Positions 53,071-63,222 of a DNA stretch of 64,000 nucleotides are shown piece after piece. The stretch is from assembly GCA_942492065.1 (NCBI GenBank), contig CALODV010000020.1, forward strand, positions 1-64,000, in the 5' to 3' direction. Below the pieces are notes generated by a model. That model was not told the origin of the DNA. It saw only the letters and a list, made by a program, of their open reading frames with translations, and did no database searches. The DNA is from G963665815 sp942492065 (GTDB lineage Bacteria > Cloacimonadota > Cloacimonadia > Cloacimonadales > JAIOQZ01). The position numbers were made by a program, and so were the translations under genes. Numbering within the stretch: the first letter of the stretch is position 1; each line of letters opens with the position of its first letter.

Positions 53071-56000
53071 TTATTTAAGCATCAGCATTTTTTTAGTTTG
53101 AGTATACTCTGATGTCTGGAGTCTGTAGAAGTATGTTCCACTTGAAACTGTATTACCTCTGTCATCCTTACCATTCCAGGTAATCATGTGATGATCAGCA
53201 TCCATTTCTTCATTAACCAGTGTTCTCACTTTCTGACCGGTAATATTGTAAACTACAAGTTCTACTCTACCTGCCTTCTTCAGTGAGAACTCGATGTTTG
53301 TTGTTGGGTTAAACGGATTAGGATAGTTTCCTTTAAGTTCTGTCACCAATGGAACATTATCTTCACCATCATTACCAACAATATAATCAAATTCGAAATC
53401 CGGAGCTGCCATATTACCTGTTTCATAAACAGCTGTAATTCTCGCAGTTAAAGTTTCATTTGGATCGAAACCAGAGACAACAAAGAATGTGTCTGTAGTC
53501 GTCTGGTTCAGAACATCAATTTCTATTCTGAAATAGAGTAAGGAACGCTCTGTTGTTACACCATCTGCACCTTTATCTGTGTAGCCTTTACCTTCAGCAA
53601 GTACATCTTCTCTATCAGTTCTGGTGGCATAAGATCTGTCACCATGATTCCAGCTCAGATATCCCCCGTTGGAGTTCCACTGAATATTGGTTGGAGCAAG
53701 CATCAATTCATTAAGAGCTGCCTGGTAAGTGAGATCACTACCGTAAGCGACTAGAACATCTGTTTCTTCAAACGGAGTTGTACCTTCGAGTGAAGCAGTG
53801 ATAGTATAAGTTCCGGGTTCAACTTCGTTAAAGAATACCCATCCCGAATCATTGACAGTATTCTGATAAGTATTTGTTCCATCTGTAGCTTCTACAACAG
53901 CTCCCTCGAAAGAACTGAGGTTTGTAGTAACTTCTACAGAGATATGTCCATACTCATTTATTACAAAGTCCTGAGTCTGAGAACCATCAATTACACTAAG
54001 ATTCTGAACAACTTGATCCATATATCCATCTTTCATAGCAGTCACAGTATAACTTCCCTGAGTAATCAGGAAGAAATTGTATCTTCCCTGATCATCTGTT
54101 TGAGTAGTCATATCTGTTCCGGCAATCTCTATTGTTGCACCATCGACCAATGCATTGTTATGGTCTTGTACAATACCCTTGAGAACCGGGCCGCCATTAC
54201 CTTGACCAAGATGAAAATCCTGAGTTGTAAATACATCTTGAACAATACTTACACTGGCAGCAGTAACATCATGGTACATTGCTTGAGACGCTGTCACAGT
54301 ATATGAATTAGGTGGTACATTAGCAAACTGGTAGTATCCGCTGTTGTCTGTATATTGAACAATCTGAAGCTCTTCAATCAACACTTGAGCGTTGAAGAGA
54401 GGATCATCATTATGATCATACACATGTCCCTGCAATCCTGTTTGAGAAGGCTGCACAACAATGCTTAAAGGCGCAGACTCATTATTACCGGCAACCATGT
54501 CCCCGGTCATTACAACCTTACCGTAAATCTGCTGGTTACCCTGCTGATCATTAGTAGGTATCCAGGGCAATACGAATGTTGCAGTTGAATCAGGCTGAAT
54601 CAGAGTTCCGGTAGCAGAAGCAAGCTCAATATCTGTCGCCATCATGAGTTTTACATCGTAATTAGATTCCGCATTTAAACCGTTATTTCTGATGGTTATT
54701 GTGTAATCAGATTGTACACCAGCCATAACTTCAATCGGACCCGTAACAGTAATTGTAGAGAGATCATGATCAGGTGGAGTAGTAATGTTAATACCAATAT
54801 TATCCAGATAGAAGTCCGGACCATATCCTGAAATACCATCGAACTTAACATAAATTGTCTGTCCTGCGAAGGCATCAAGATTAACAGTTTCCTGAACAAA
54901 TGAACCTGGAGCTGTATTTGCTGCACCATCATTTGATTCAAAAGTATCATCTATTCTATTCCAGACAGAAGTCCAGTTATGCATATCTGTTGAAACTGAA
55001 ACATCCAGTTCATCACCAATATATGTTGTGTTGTAGTGGTGAGACCAACTGAACACGAGATCTGCAGTACCTGTAAGTGCAAGAGGTGGGGTTATCAGCT
55101 CAGCATTACCACCATCCCATGACCAGAAATTACAATAAGGTACACTGTGAGTAGCATGGAAAGCCCATGTCCTTCTACCTCCAAGTACCCATCCGTCAAC
55201 AGGCCAGGTTGCAAAGTCTTCCATCATTGGGAAAACATCTATCGTCATATCAGATCTCACAGTAAAACTCCATACCGGACATCCTGCTGCTGTACCTGCA
55301 TCGTTATAAGGAGTTACACTCCAGTAATACGTAGTATTGTTTGCCAAACCAGAGAAATCATATTCAAAGACAGCTCCTACATCCAGGTTATTTACAACAT
55401 TTGTAGGAGGGTTGTCGGTACCTAATGATACATTATAACCAGTCGCACCACTTACTCCATCCCATTTGAGAGTACTGCATTCAGGAATATCCATTTCGCC
55501 GTCTGCAGGAGAAAGTAATGTTGTACATTGAGGAGACGCACTATTGTCAAAGACACTGAAGTCATCAATACTTATATCGCTGAAGTAATCAGGTCCGGTA
55601 GTGGCTACAATCTCAAAATAGAATGGATCAGCAGAGAATGTGCTCAGGTCAACAACTACATTGTACCATACATCTCTATGATCACCCACTATTGGAGTAA
55701 CTATATCGGTGGTCACAGCACCTGAAGTATTGTTTACAAGATTTATCTGAAGTGACCCCATTGCACATCCATTCATGTTGTACCATAACTGCATTGTTGG
55801 ATTTGTTAATGAAGAAACATCAAATGGGTTTGTCATCATCTTAAACTGCTGATTAAGGTTACCGTTGGACTCTGTATAGGCAAAATATCCACTGCCTGTT
55901 GTATTGTCTCCATTTTCAGGCCCTGTTGTAGTCGTCGGAGTTGTTGTTCCATAAGACCATGGAGTGGTATTCGCAGGATCATCAATCCAGTTTACCGGAA

Positions 56001-57807
56001 GCTGTCCGGACTCAAATCCTCTGCTGTACGGGAAGGTATTTACTAATGGATCTGGTCTGGATGTGAATGACCAGACAGGACATCCTGCTGCACTGCCACT
56101 GGTATTGTAAGGTGTAATCTGCCAGTAATAAACTGTTCCGAGAGCTAAGCCTGTGAAGTCAAAAGTCAGACTATTGCCGACATCCTGAGAACTTACAACA
56201 TCCGTTGGAGGATTATCTGTTCCGAGGCTAACATAGTATCCTGTAGCTCCCTGAGCTGCACCCCATGTCAAAGTACTGTTTTCGATTATATCGACAGCTC
56301 CATCAAGAGGTGAAATAAGATTTGTACATCCCGGAGCGGAGTTCACATCATAGATCGAAAAGTCATCAATACAGATATCACTTTCGTAACCACCTCCGGT
56401 AGTTCCAATAAACTCAACACGAAAATCTACAGTATATTGAGACAAGTCAATAGTTGCCAAAGTCCAGACATCACCATGGTCTCCCGAAATAGGTGTAATA
56501 ACATCAGTATAGAGATTTTGAGTTTCAGTCTCATAGATATTCACCTGCAAAGTCCCCATATCACCACCATACATATGATAGTAAAATTCCAGAGTTGGTG
56601 TACTCATTCCCGTAAGATTGAATATCGGTGAAGAAACCTTAAACACCTGATTATTATTCCCGGAAGCCTCAGTATAAATGAAATTGCCTGACCCGGAAGT
56701 ATGGTCGCCACTTTGAGGTCCTGTACCGGATGAGCTTGTCGAAGCACCAACATCCCACGGGGTCATGTTCGCAGGATCATCAATCCAGCAGCTTGGTAAG
56801 ACATCCCCGTCAAAAGTCTCTGTCCATGGGAATGTTGTTATTACTCCACACTGTGTTTCGAAGTTCCAGACTTGTCCCTCGTACAGGTTGCCTGCCGAAT
56901 CATAAACATCTACACGCCAGTTATACGTCGCAAGAGTGTTAAGTCCGCTGTATGCGTATGGCGAAAATGAACTTACCGGCTGATTCGTCACAACCTGAGT
57001 CATGTTTCCTTCAGGTCCAAACCAGAGATCATAAGCATCAGAGCCTGCAAGAAAGCCGCATGACAAGTCGCCGTCAACAGCCATTCCTATATTTCCGGTT
57101 GCTGGAGCAGGATTAATTGCTCCGACGTCGGAAACCCAGAATTCTATAGCCATATTGTTTGAGTAGAATAATGAATCACAATACTCGCATACAATACCGT
57201 TAGATCCTGTTGCATCTTCCAGACATATTGTCTGATCACTCATAACATAGTTTTCATAAAAACCTTCAAACTGAATCAGAATTGTTCCGTCTTCAATCAA
57301 TGCTACCTGTCCTGTGAAATATCCGGGGTTACTTGTATCAAACTCACGGCATCTATCAAATGTAACAAGGAAAGCATTCTGGCCGTTAATTGTCGTATTT
57401 TCGTAACTTACAACAGAGACTGCATCTTCAGGTGGATCGATGTCTGACCAGAACCAGCCGACAAGGTTGTTGGGTGTGTTTGCATCCGGAACCAACTGAT
57501 ACAGTCGGCTTTCGGATTCATCAAAATTAAATGTTAAGTATCCGTTAGAACTGATTTTCACAGAGTCATAATCAACTCCATAGAAGTTAAAAGTAAATCC
57601 CAAAGGAAATGGACCTTCAATATCATCATCACCTAGATTTAAAACTGTACCTGTTGTGGTATTAGGTGTAATCCAATTGTAGGCAGGTCCATTTGCGTTA
57701 TCACTCGTTGCCCATCTGTAACCATAATTGTCCGGACCTCCGTGATCCAGCGCACAAAGCATTACAGACAATAGCACTAATCCAAAAAGTAAGAATGCCT
57801 TTTTCAT
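53071..57807 (-). CDS. Giant secreted multidomain protein with anchor-J/MAM-like, Fn3, carboxypeptidase-regulatory domains and sorting tail
   Basis: 1578 residues. Signal peptide (FLLFGLVLLSVMLCALD). An N-terminal beta domain (~25-240) precedes two tandem modules of MAM-like domain plus Fn3 (SLGTDNPPT and AAGCPVWSFT occur in both). A third anchor-J domain (GWVLGGRRTWAF, GYGPDFYLDNIGI) is followed by a CARDB-like domain, three carboxypeptidase-regulatory-like repeats (GLQGHVYDHNDDPL, VLKGIVQDHNNALV), and the C-terminal tail with YPNPFNPTTNIEFSL and SSGTYFYRLQT. The tail is the Por-secretion/FlgD-like type, so surface delivery by a type IX-like route is likely; no such machinery is in this window. 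Adhesin or structural role (inference). AAGGAGGATAAG site. Confidence 0.9.
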   Translation of the reverse strand: MKKAFLLFGLVLLSVMLCALDHGGPDNYGYRWATSDNANGPAYNWITPNTTTGTVLNLGDDDIEGPFPLGFTFNFYGVDYDSVKISSNGYLTFNFDESESRLYQLVPDANTPNNLVGWFWSDIDPPEDAVSVVSYENTTINGQNAFLVTFDRCREFDTSNPGYFTGQVALIEDGTILIQFEGFYENYVMSDQTICLEDATGSNGIVCEYCDSLFYSNNMAIEFWVSDVGAINPAPATGNIGMAVDGDLSCGFLAGSDAYDLWFGPEGNMTQVVTNQPVSSFSPYAYSGLNTLATYNWRVDVYDSAGNLYEGQVWNFETQCGVITTFPWTETFDGDVLPSCWIDDPANMTPWDVGASTSSSGTGPQSGDHTSGSGNFIYTEASGNNNQVFKVSSPIFNLTGMSTPTLEFYYHMYGGDMGTLQVNIYETETQNLYTDVITPISGDHGDVWTLATIDLSQYTVDFRVEFIGTTGGGYESDICIDDFSIYDVNSAPGCTNLISPLDGAVDIIENSTLTWGAAQGATGYYVSLGTDNPPTDVVSSQDVGNSLTFDFTGLALGTVYYWQITPYNTSGSAAGCPVWSFTSRPDPLVNTFPYSRGFESGQLPVNWIDDPANTTPWSYGTTTPTTTTGPENGDNTTGSGYFAYTESNGNLNQQFKMMTNPFDVSSLTNPTMQLWYNMNGCAMGSLQINLVNNTSGAVTTDIVTPIVGDHRDVWYNVVVDLSTFSADPFYFEIVATTGPDYFSDISIDDFSVFDNSASPQCTTLLSPADGEMDIPECSTLKWDGVSGATGYNVSLGTDNPPTNVVNNLDVGAVFEYDFSGLANNTTYYWSVTPYNDAGTAAGCPVWSFTVRSDMTIDVFPMMEDFATWPVDGWVLGGRRTWAFHATHSVPYCNFWSWDGGNAELITPPLALTGTADLVFSWSHHYNTTYIGDELDVSVSTDMHNWTSVWNRIDDTFESNDGAANTAPGSFVQETVNLDAFAGQTIYVKFDGISGYGPDFYLDNIGINITTPPDHDLSTITVTGPIEVMAGVQSDYTITIRNNGLNAESNYDVKLMMATDIELASATGTLIQPDSTATFVLPWIPTNDQQGNQQIYGKVVMTGDMVAGNNESAPLSIVVQPSQTGLQGHVYDHNDDPLFNAQVLIEELQIVQYTDNSGYYQFANVPPNSYTVTASQAMYHDVTAASVSIVQDVFTTQDFHLGQGNGGPVLKGIVQDHNNALVDGATIEIAGTDMTTQTDDQGRYNFFLITQGSYTVTAMKDGYMDQVVQNLSVIDGSQTQDFVINEYGHISVEVTTNLSSFEGAVVEATDGTNTYQNTVNDSGWVFFNEVEPGTYTITASLEGTTPFEETDVLVAYGSDLTYQAALNELMLAPTNIQWNSNGGYLSWNHGDRSYATRTDREDVLAEGKGYTDKGADGVTTERSLLYFRIEIDVLNQTTTDTFFVVSGFDPNETLTARITAVYETGNMAAPDFEFDYIVGNDGEDNVPLVTELKGNYPNPFNPTTNIEFSLKKAGRVELVVYNITGQKVRTLVNEEMDADHHMITWNGKDDRGNTVSSGTYFYRLQTSEYTQTKKMLMLK

Positions 57808-57827
57808 TCTTATCCTCCTTAAGTAGT

Positions 57828-57941
57828 CAGCATGCTGTACCGATTGCAGAATTGTTTACATTAGCTATCGCACTGCAAACAATACGCGAGTAGATTAATG
57901 CTGTTCGCTCCAACAGTATTATCGCTATGTGAAGAATCTAC
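57828..57941 (-). promoter_or_regulatory. Structured 5' leader of the 1578-residue gene
   Basis: Helix GTAGATTAATGCTGTT (57890-57905) pairs with AACAGTATT (57912-57920) and AATCTAC (57935-57941), with a 14-nt one-sided bulge. Next, ATTGTTT (57851) / AAACAAT (57877) competes with TTGCAG (57844) / CTGCAA (57873). The palindrome CAGCATGCTG (57828-57837) lies just before the ribosome site. Suggests a regulated leader; no known riboswitch class recognised. Confidence 0.4.
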
Positions 57942-58324
57942 GAGAAGTAACTATTTTTTAGTGTAATCGCATTTTTTTCTAGACCCGTTTCACATATACT
58001 GTATTGATTGAACATACAATGGAGGTGCTAAAGTGGTGAATACATAAAACATCATAAACTGAAAGTTTAAATCCATACTTTTCGCTCCAACTACTCAATG
58101 CTGTAATTAAAATCTCTTAAATACACTTTTTTAATTATAAATTCCCAACACCAGAATGAAAGCATTAATTGTTCCAAAATCTTTAAGATAAAAAATTTTC
58201 TAACTTGAAATTTAACAGGAATTGAGAAAATACAATAAAATGCAAGGCGTTTACTGAAATTAAGAAAGCATGGAGTGTCGAATTAGTTGATATGATTTTC
58301 CAGAAGTCAGGGACAATCTAATAA
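57942..58324. other. AT-rich intergenic region between the two giant secreted genes
   Basis: No gene seen. Contains one further TTCGCTCCAAC (58081-58091), a direct repeat of 57904-57914 in the leader, and TGTAATCGCA at 57962-57971, similar to the leader of the gene at 1-1182. Confidence 0.4.
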
Positions 58325-58359
58325 AGAGAAAAAGACTGTTGAGGTCATCAACAGTCTTT
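58325..58359 (-). terminator. Terminator of the C25 peptidase gene
   Basis: AAAGACTGTTGA / TCAACAGTCTTT, a perfect 12-bp stem with a 5-nt loop, followed on the minus strand by TTCTCTTTAT; 26 bp after the stop. Confidence 0.9.
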
Positions 58360-58384
58360 ATTTATATCTTTAAGGTTGCTGGTA

Positions 58385-61300
58385 TTACTTAAGCAGAACT
58401 GCTTTACGGTAGTGTTTTTCCTTACCTATATTGAGTTTAAAGAAATAAACCCCGGAGGAAACATCTTTATTTTGATCATCTTTGCCGTGCCAGACTACTG
58501 AATGTTGTCCTTTATCCTGAAGCTTATCGGTCAGTGTTCTTACTTTCTGACCTTTTATATTGTATACGCTAATGTTTACATTCTGTTCACTGTTGAGGCT
58601 GTATGAAATCTCAGTTTCAGGATTAAACGGATTAGGATATGGTAAGTTAACAATATTGGTAAACTTGTTCACAGTATTTGATTCATTACCAACAGGCATA
58701 ACACCATAGAGAGAACCTGTTCTCTGCTGATTGCACCTTGGGTGCATCCAGTAATCGAGATTACCGCTGTGTTCTTTGAAATCAATAGCCATAATTCCGG
58801 CATCAAATCCAATAAAGAATTCCAAATCATCATCTTCATCAACATCGTGCAGAAATACAGGAGATTTGGCAGTCTCGGTGGTCAAAATTGGAGAAATATT
58901 CATTTCAGTACCGTCATAGCTGAAGATCCTTATCTCTCTGTTATCAAGGGTTACTATCACTTCAGGCAGCCCATCATTGTTAATATCTGCTGTTACCGGA
59001 TCAAAGACAGGACTGTCAGACAGATGAACAGGCCAATTCATGAATGGTACTCCATCAGAATCGAACACATACATCATATTACTCTGGCTTATAAAACAAG
59101 TCTCATAGTAATAATCCCCATTGAAATCTGTCAGGATTAAATTTGACCCCAAAGCTTCTCCGGTAACCACTGTTCTCAGAAGAGAGCCTTCATTATCGAA
59201 GTAATTGATGTTTCCTGCTATGTCTACGGTAATAATTTCTTTATATGGTGTAATCAAAGTTTCTTTTACCTGTCTCTTTGTCATCTCAACAGGGAATCCT
59301 GCAGCATACACACCTTGATAGTTTATAGCATGTAAGGTTGAATCTACCGTACAGAACACAATTTCAGGTATATTATCGTCGTCAATATCTGCAACAGAAG
59401 GATTTGCAAGACATGGAACGTCCAACGCAATCTGATTATCTGATATCATGTTTCCCTGAAGGTCGAATATTATTGCATTAGCATACACATCAATCACCAG
59501 GATATCTAAATCTCCATCATTATCAAAATCTGCAATAACAGGATTGCTTGTTACATACTCATCTATCTCTCTATAGTAAAGTGAGTCTCCACTACTGTTT
59601 GTAATGTATACTTCACCTTCCAGAGAGACTGTAACAATCTCATCGGTACCATCGTTATCTAGATCAGCGATTGCCGGATTAGAGAATAGCTCCTTTTTAA
59701 TAACAGCCTCGTGAGAAACAGCTTGAGCAGCATAATCATCACCCTGATTGAGAATTGTCATCTTTCCGGATTTTCCAAAAAGCACCAGATTTTCCTCTCC
59801 ATCATATCTGACTATACCTGCAACATTTGAGTGTAATACACTGTTCACATAAGGCCAGTTTGCCTGTGCCATTGATATTTGCATTTCTATTTCATAATCT
59901 TTTTCAAAAAATCCATTGCTGGATCGTGCGCTAATTGTAACAGGAATAGCTATTTCCCCTGATTTTACTGTATCAGCAATAACAAGGCTAATTGGTAATT
60001 GATTTGAGATTGTTTGACCAACTGTAAGATTTGCCCAGTAGAGAGAATCAACACTGAAGGTTAAACCTGTGTTGTTGGTATTCAATACAACAGAAACATC
60101 TTCTGCATCACTCCACCCCTGAAGATTTTGTATCTGGAGAGTCAGTTCCACGGATTCACCCGGGTTAAATACTGAGTCACTATCTCCGGTATTTTCATCT
60201 GAAATTGTATAGTCATCAAGGTTAACATATGGGAACATATTGTATGGAGCCTTAAGAGTAATTGAAGGATCTCCAAACAATGTAAGTTCATAATAGCACC
60301 ACCTGAGCACAGAGTTGTTCATTACTTCATTAACAAGCATTTCTTTGGATGTAGCGTTTGCCGCTCCGAGTGTTCTGGTAGCGGTATTATATGCCGCCTG
60401 ATAAAATGTTCTGTTAAACTGTTGTGATGCGCCTTCAATACTTCCCGGCATATACCAGCCATATCTGGTGTTACCAACAAATGAGAAGAAACTTGTAGCA
60501 GAGTTAATCATCTGTTCTCCGATACATTCTCCCAGGGCATAATCAAGAGCCATTGGGTAACATCCCTGAGAATAAAGAAGACCGTATTTATCATTTTCCA
60601 GATTCATATAGTTCCCGGTACTTAAACCGCATACCATAGTCTCATTTGAGTGTCCCATGTGATTAACAATCCCAAGTCCTCCGTTAATGGCATCATGCAC
60701 AGCGGAAGAACTGAATGTATCTTCGCGGTCGTACAAAGTCCAGTACTGAAAATCCTGGGGCATATAAGTCTGAACATCATCACAATAAGATCCGCCGTAA
60801 GTTAAAGGATTAGGATTAAGCAATTCTCCTACAAGGTATACAACATCATCGGTATATATAATTGTGTCATCATAATACATAATCTTATTAAATGAGTTCT
60901 GGAATTGCTGTTCATTGTCTCCCGGTAATCTTCCAATGTAAAACTCAGAATACAAATCAGGCTGATCATCCGGATGCCCTATAACTGCATCAGCAACGGC
61001 ATTCCAGTCACCATCAATATTCGTATAGAATGCATCATTAGGGATTGTATTGTCCCTTGTATCTCCTACTCTTCCGTATGTTCCCTGAATAGGCACAATG
61101 TGTAAGTCTCCACCAAGAATAACATATCTTAGTGGTGATGCTGTCTGAATTGACTGCTGATAGTAGGTTACAAGAAAATTACGAATCTTTTGCTGATCTG
61201 TAGTACCTGCAGCAGTAGCATAAATATCTTCTACCGAAGCGAAGTCAGTATCAAATCCCTTTTGCTGTTTCCACTGCATGTAATTAGCAAATGCAGGCTG

Positions 61301-61969
61301 AAAATTTTGACCTGAGATAAAAAGAATCTTCTCTGATCTGGAAACAGGATTAGGGTAAACAGATTCGTACATGGAAATTGCAGAATCGTTATCAATGATT
61401 TCTCTCATTACAGCTTTCGTTTTATCATCCATGTACAGAGAACGCATCTGATTACTGTATACAGTTGAGTTGTAACTTGTTTTAACATTAACTGTAAACT
61501 TGCTGAACGATGTTAATTCTTTTTGTACAGGATTGTAGCGGAAAGGGTATACATGAATATTCAGAATACGCATCCCGTTTTTCTGTTGGACATTATATGA
61601 TTTGAAGTCCTCTGCAGGATAAAGCTCATCAGTATTGTATAACTGCTGATTCATTTCAGTAGGAACAATCTGATCAGCAGAAATAGCTGTATGATTCAAC
61701 ACATAAGAAAGCTCGACAGCAGAAACTGATCTTCCGTCAAACTCAATTGAGATGTCATCAACAACTGCACCCGGTTCCAGTAAAAGGGATACCGGATAAT
61801 ACTTTATATGTGGATTCCCGGGATGATAATATGTTGGTAGTTCATTTATCTGAATTTTCCCGTTTGAGTTGAATCCAATGTCAGCCTTGGGTACTTCATA
61901 ACTTTTATGAAGATCCGCCGAAAGCATCAGAGGTATTAGAACTAATATTAAAACTAAGTACTTGGGCAT
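58385..61969 (-). CDS. Secreted gingipain-type C25 cysteine peptidase with FG-GAP repeats and sorting tail
   Basis: 1194 residues. Signal peptide (YLVLILVLIPLMLSAD), a C25 propeptide-like region (~20-200), then the catalytic domain (~210-590) with ILFISGQNFQPAFANYMQW, the His in GIVNHMGHSNE (~438) and the nucleophile Cys in YSQGCYPMALD (~468). An Ig-like domain (~590-720) precedes FG-GAP/VCBS-type Ca-binding repeats (DLDNDGTDEI, DFDNDGDLDI, DIDDDNIPEI, DINNDGLPEV), and the C-terminus is a YPNPFNPETEISYSL tail ending SSGVYFFKL. Predicted secreted protease, possibly also a sortase-like processor of tailed proteins as in PorU-related C25 enzymes (inference). CGGAGGAAAA site. Confidence 0.93.
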   Translation of the reverse strand: MPKYLVLILVLIPLMLSADLHKSYEVPKADIGFNSNGKIQINELPTYYHPGNPHIKYYPVSLLLEPGAVVDDISIEFDGRSVSAVELSYVLNHTAISADQIVPTEMNQQLYNTDELYPAEDFKSYNVQQKNGMRILNIHVYPFRYNPVQKELTSFSKFTVNVKTSYNSTVYSNQMRSLYMDDKTKAVMREIIDNDSAISMYESVYPNPVSRSEKILFISGQNFQPAFANYMQWKQQKGFDTDFASVEDIYATAAGTTDQQKIRNFLVTYYQQSIQTASPLRYVILGGDLHIVPIQGTYGRVGDTRDNTIPNDAFYTNIDGDWNAVADAVIGHPDDQPDLYSEFYIGRLPGDNEQQFQNSFNKIMYYDDTIIYTDDVVYLVGELLNPNPLTYGGSYCDDVQTYMPQDFQYWTLYDREDTFSSSAVHDAINGGLGIVNHMGHSNETMVCGLSTGNYMNLENDKYGLLYSQGCYPMALDYALGECIGEQMINSATSFFSFVGNTRYGWYMPGSIEGASQQFNRTFYQAAYNTATRTLGAANATSKEMLVNEVMNNSVLRWCYYELTLFGDPSITLKAPYNMFPYVNLDDYTISDENTGDSDSVFNPGESVELTLQIQNLQGWSDAEDVSVVLNTNNTGLTFSVDSLYWANLTVGQTISNQLPISLVIADTVKSGEIAIPVTISARSSNGFFEKDYEIEMQISMAQANWPYVNSVLHSNVAGIVRYDGEENLVLFGKSGKMTILNQGDDYAAQAVSHEAVIKKELFSNPAIADLDNDGTDEIVTVSLEGEVYITNSSGDSLYYREIDEYVTSNPVIADFDNDGDLDILVIDVYANAIIFDLQGNMISDNQIALDVPCLANPSVADIDDDNIPEIVFCTVDSTLHAINYQGVYAAGFPVEMTKRQVKETLITPYKEIITVDIAGNINYFDNEGSLLRTVVTGEALGSNLILTDFNGDYYYETCFISQSNMMYVFDSDGVPFMNWPVHLSDSPVFDPVTADINNDGLPEVIVTLDNREIRIFSYDGTEMNISPILTTETAKSPVFLHDVDEDDDLEFFIGFDAGIMAIDFKEHSGNLDYWMHPRCNQQRTGSLYGVMPVGNESNTVNKFTNIVNLPYPNPFNPETEISYSLNSEQNVNISVYNIKGQKVRTLTDKLQDKGQHSVVWHGKDDQNKDVSSGVYFFKLNIGKEKHYRKAVLLK

Positions 61970-62046
61970 TTTTCCTCCGGATAGAATATTGATTTTCTAA
62001 GTGCAATAAATGTTCCAAAGGATCAATAAGTCAAAGTTTTTTAATA

Positions 62047-62592
62047 TTACTTAAAGTTTACAATGTCAAATAATGGTAAAATTTTGTCTTTATCTGAGAG
62101 TAATGGCTCATTTACAGGCCAATCTATCGACAGTTTTTCATCATTCCATATTATGCCTGATTCTGCTGCAGGGTTATATTCTGATGTGACTTTATACTGG
62201 AAGATCACTTCATCTGATAGTACACAGAATCCATGAGCGAATCCCGGAGGTATAAACAAAAGCTGTTTCTTCGTTTCACACAATTTAACTGAAACCCACT
62301 CTCCAAATGTCGGTGATGATTTTCTTACATCCACTGCAACATCAAATATCTCTCCTTTGATGACATGAATAAGTTTGCCCTGTTCAAATGGTGGTTTCTG
62401 AAAATGAAGACCACGAAGAACATTTTTTACAGAGTAAGAAATATTATCCTGAAGAAAATCAAAAGGTATATTATTCTTAAGGAATTCAGATTTCTTGTAA
62501 GATTCGAAGAACTTGCCTCTGTCGTCACCAAAAACTTTTACATCAATCAGTTTTACATCTGAGATTCTCAGGTCATTGAATTCAAACGGCAT
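62047..62592 (-). CDS. rfbC: dTDP-4-dehydrorhamnose 3,5-epimerase
   Basis: 181 residues, usual length. Motifs: DDRGKFFESYKKSEF, NVLRGLHFQKPP with the catalytic His, GEIFDVAVDVRKSSPTFGEW, FIPPGFAHGFCVLSD and FQYKVTSEYNP. Third step of dTDP-L-rhamnose synthesis for surface polysaccharide. rfbA, B and D are not in this window. GGAGAGAGTAA site; 12 bp after the aldolase gene. Confidence 0.96.
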   Translation of the reverse strand: MPFEFNDLRISDVKLIDVKVFGDDRGKFFESYKKSEFLKNNIPFDFLQDNISYSVKNVLRGLHFQKPPFEQGKLIHVIKGEIFDVAVDVRKSSPTFGEWVSVKLCETKKQLLFIPPGFAHGFCVLSDEVIFQYKVTSEYNPAAESGIIWNDEKLSIDWPVNEPLLSDKDKILPLFDIVNFK

Positions 62593-62604
62593 TTACTCTC
62601 TCCA

Positions 62605-63222
62605 TCATGAATGAAAATTAGATATTATTTCTCTTTTTTCATTATCGGTCAGATAACTAATATCTTTACTATCATGAAGCAGATATTGGATTTTTGCTGA
62701 ATGTTCAAGAACCTCCGCTTTAGTAAAACACTCTCTGAAGCTCTTCCCCACTGTTATTATTCCATGGTTCCTAAGGATAACAACATCTGTATTCTTCAAT
62801 GCTTCCGCAGCATCATCAGCAAGTTTCTTAGTTGAAGGCATACTATAATCCACATAACCAACTTCAGGAATGACTATATAGCTCTCGGACATTATATCCG
62901 TTCTGATTTTTCTTTTCAAGGCACTGAACATGGAACAGTATGTAGGATGTATATGCATAATGCAGGAGATATCCTGTCTTGTCTGATATATTGCCTTATG
63001 CATGTTAATTTCCATGGTTGGTTTGTTATCCCCTTCAGGAGTTAAATCTTCAACAGAAATAACAGCTATATCAGCTTCTTTGAGACTTCCCTTGTCCTTC
63101 CCTGTCGGAGTACAAAAAATTTTACTGTCTCTAAGAAAACTGAGATTGCCGCCTGAAATTGTCGTATATTCTTTATTGTAACATCTGTTTAGCCAATATA
63201 TTATATCAGACTTGCTATTCAT
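62605..63222 (-). CDS. Class II aldolase/adducin-family protein
   Basis: 205 residues from ATG 63222, chosen because GGAGGAACA precedes it; the ORF extension to 63315 lies inside the upstream gene. Zinc ligands HIH in CIMHIHPTYC and His in LRNHGIITVG, catalytic Glu in PTMEINMHKAIY, and ISGGNLSF match fuculose/ribulose-phosphate-type aldolases and epimerases. Exact sugar phosphate unknown. Start overlaps the lipoprotein stop by 8 bp (ATGAATAG). Confidence 0.88.
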   Translation of the reverse strand: MNSKSDIIYWLNRCYNKEYTTISGGNLSFLRDSKIFCTPTGKDKGSLKEADIAVISVEDLTPEGDNKPTMEINMHKAIYQTRQDISCIMHIHPTYCSMFSALKRKIRTDIMSESYIVIPEVGYVDYSMPSTKKLADDAAEALKNTDVVILRNHGIITVGKSFRECFTKAEVLEHSAKIQYLLHDSKDISYLTDNEKREIISNFHS

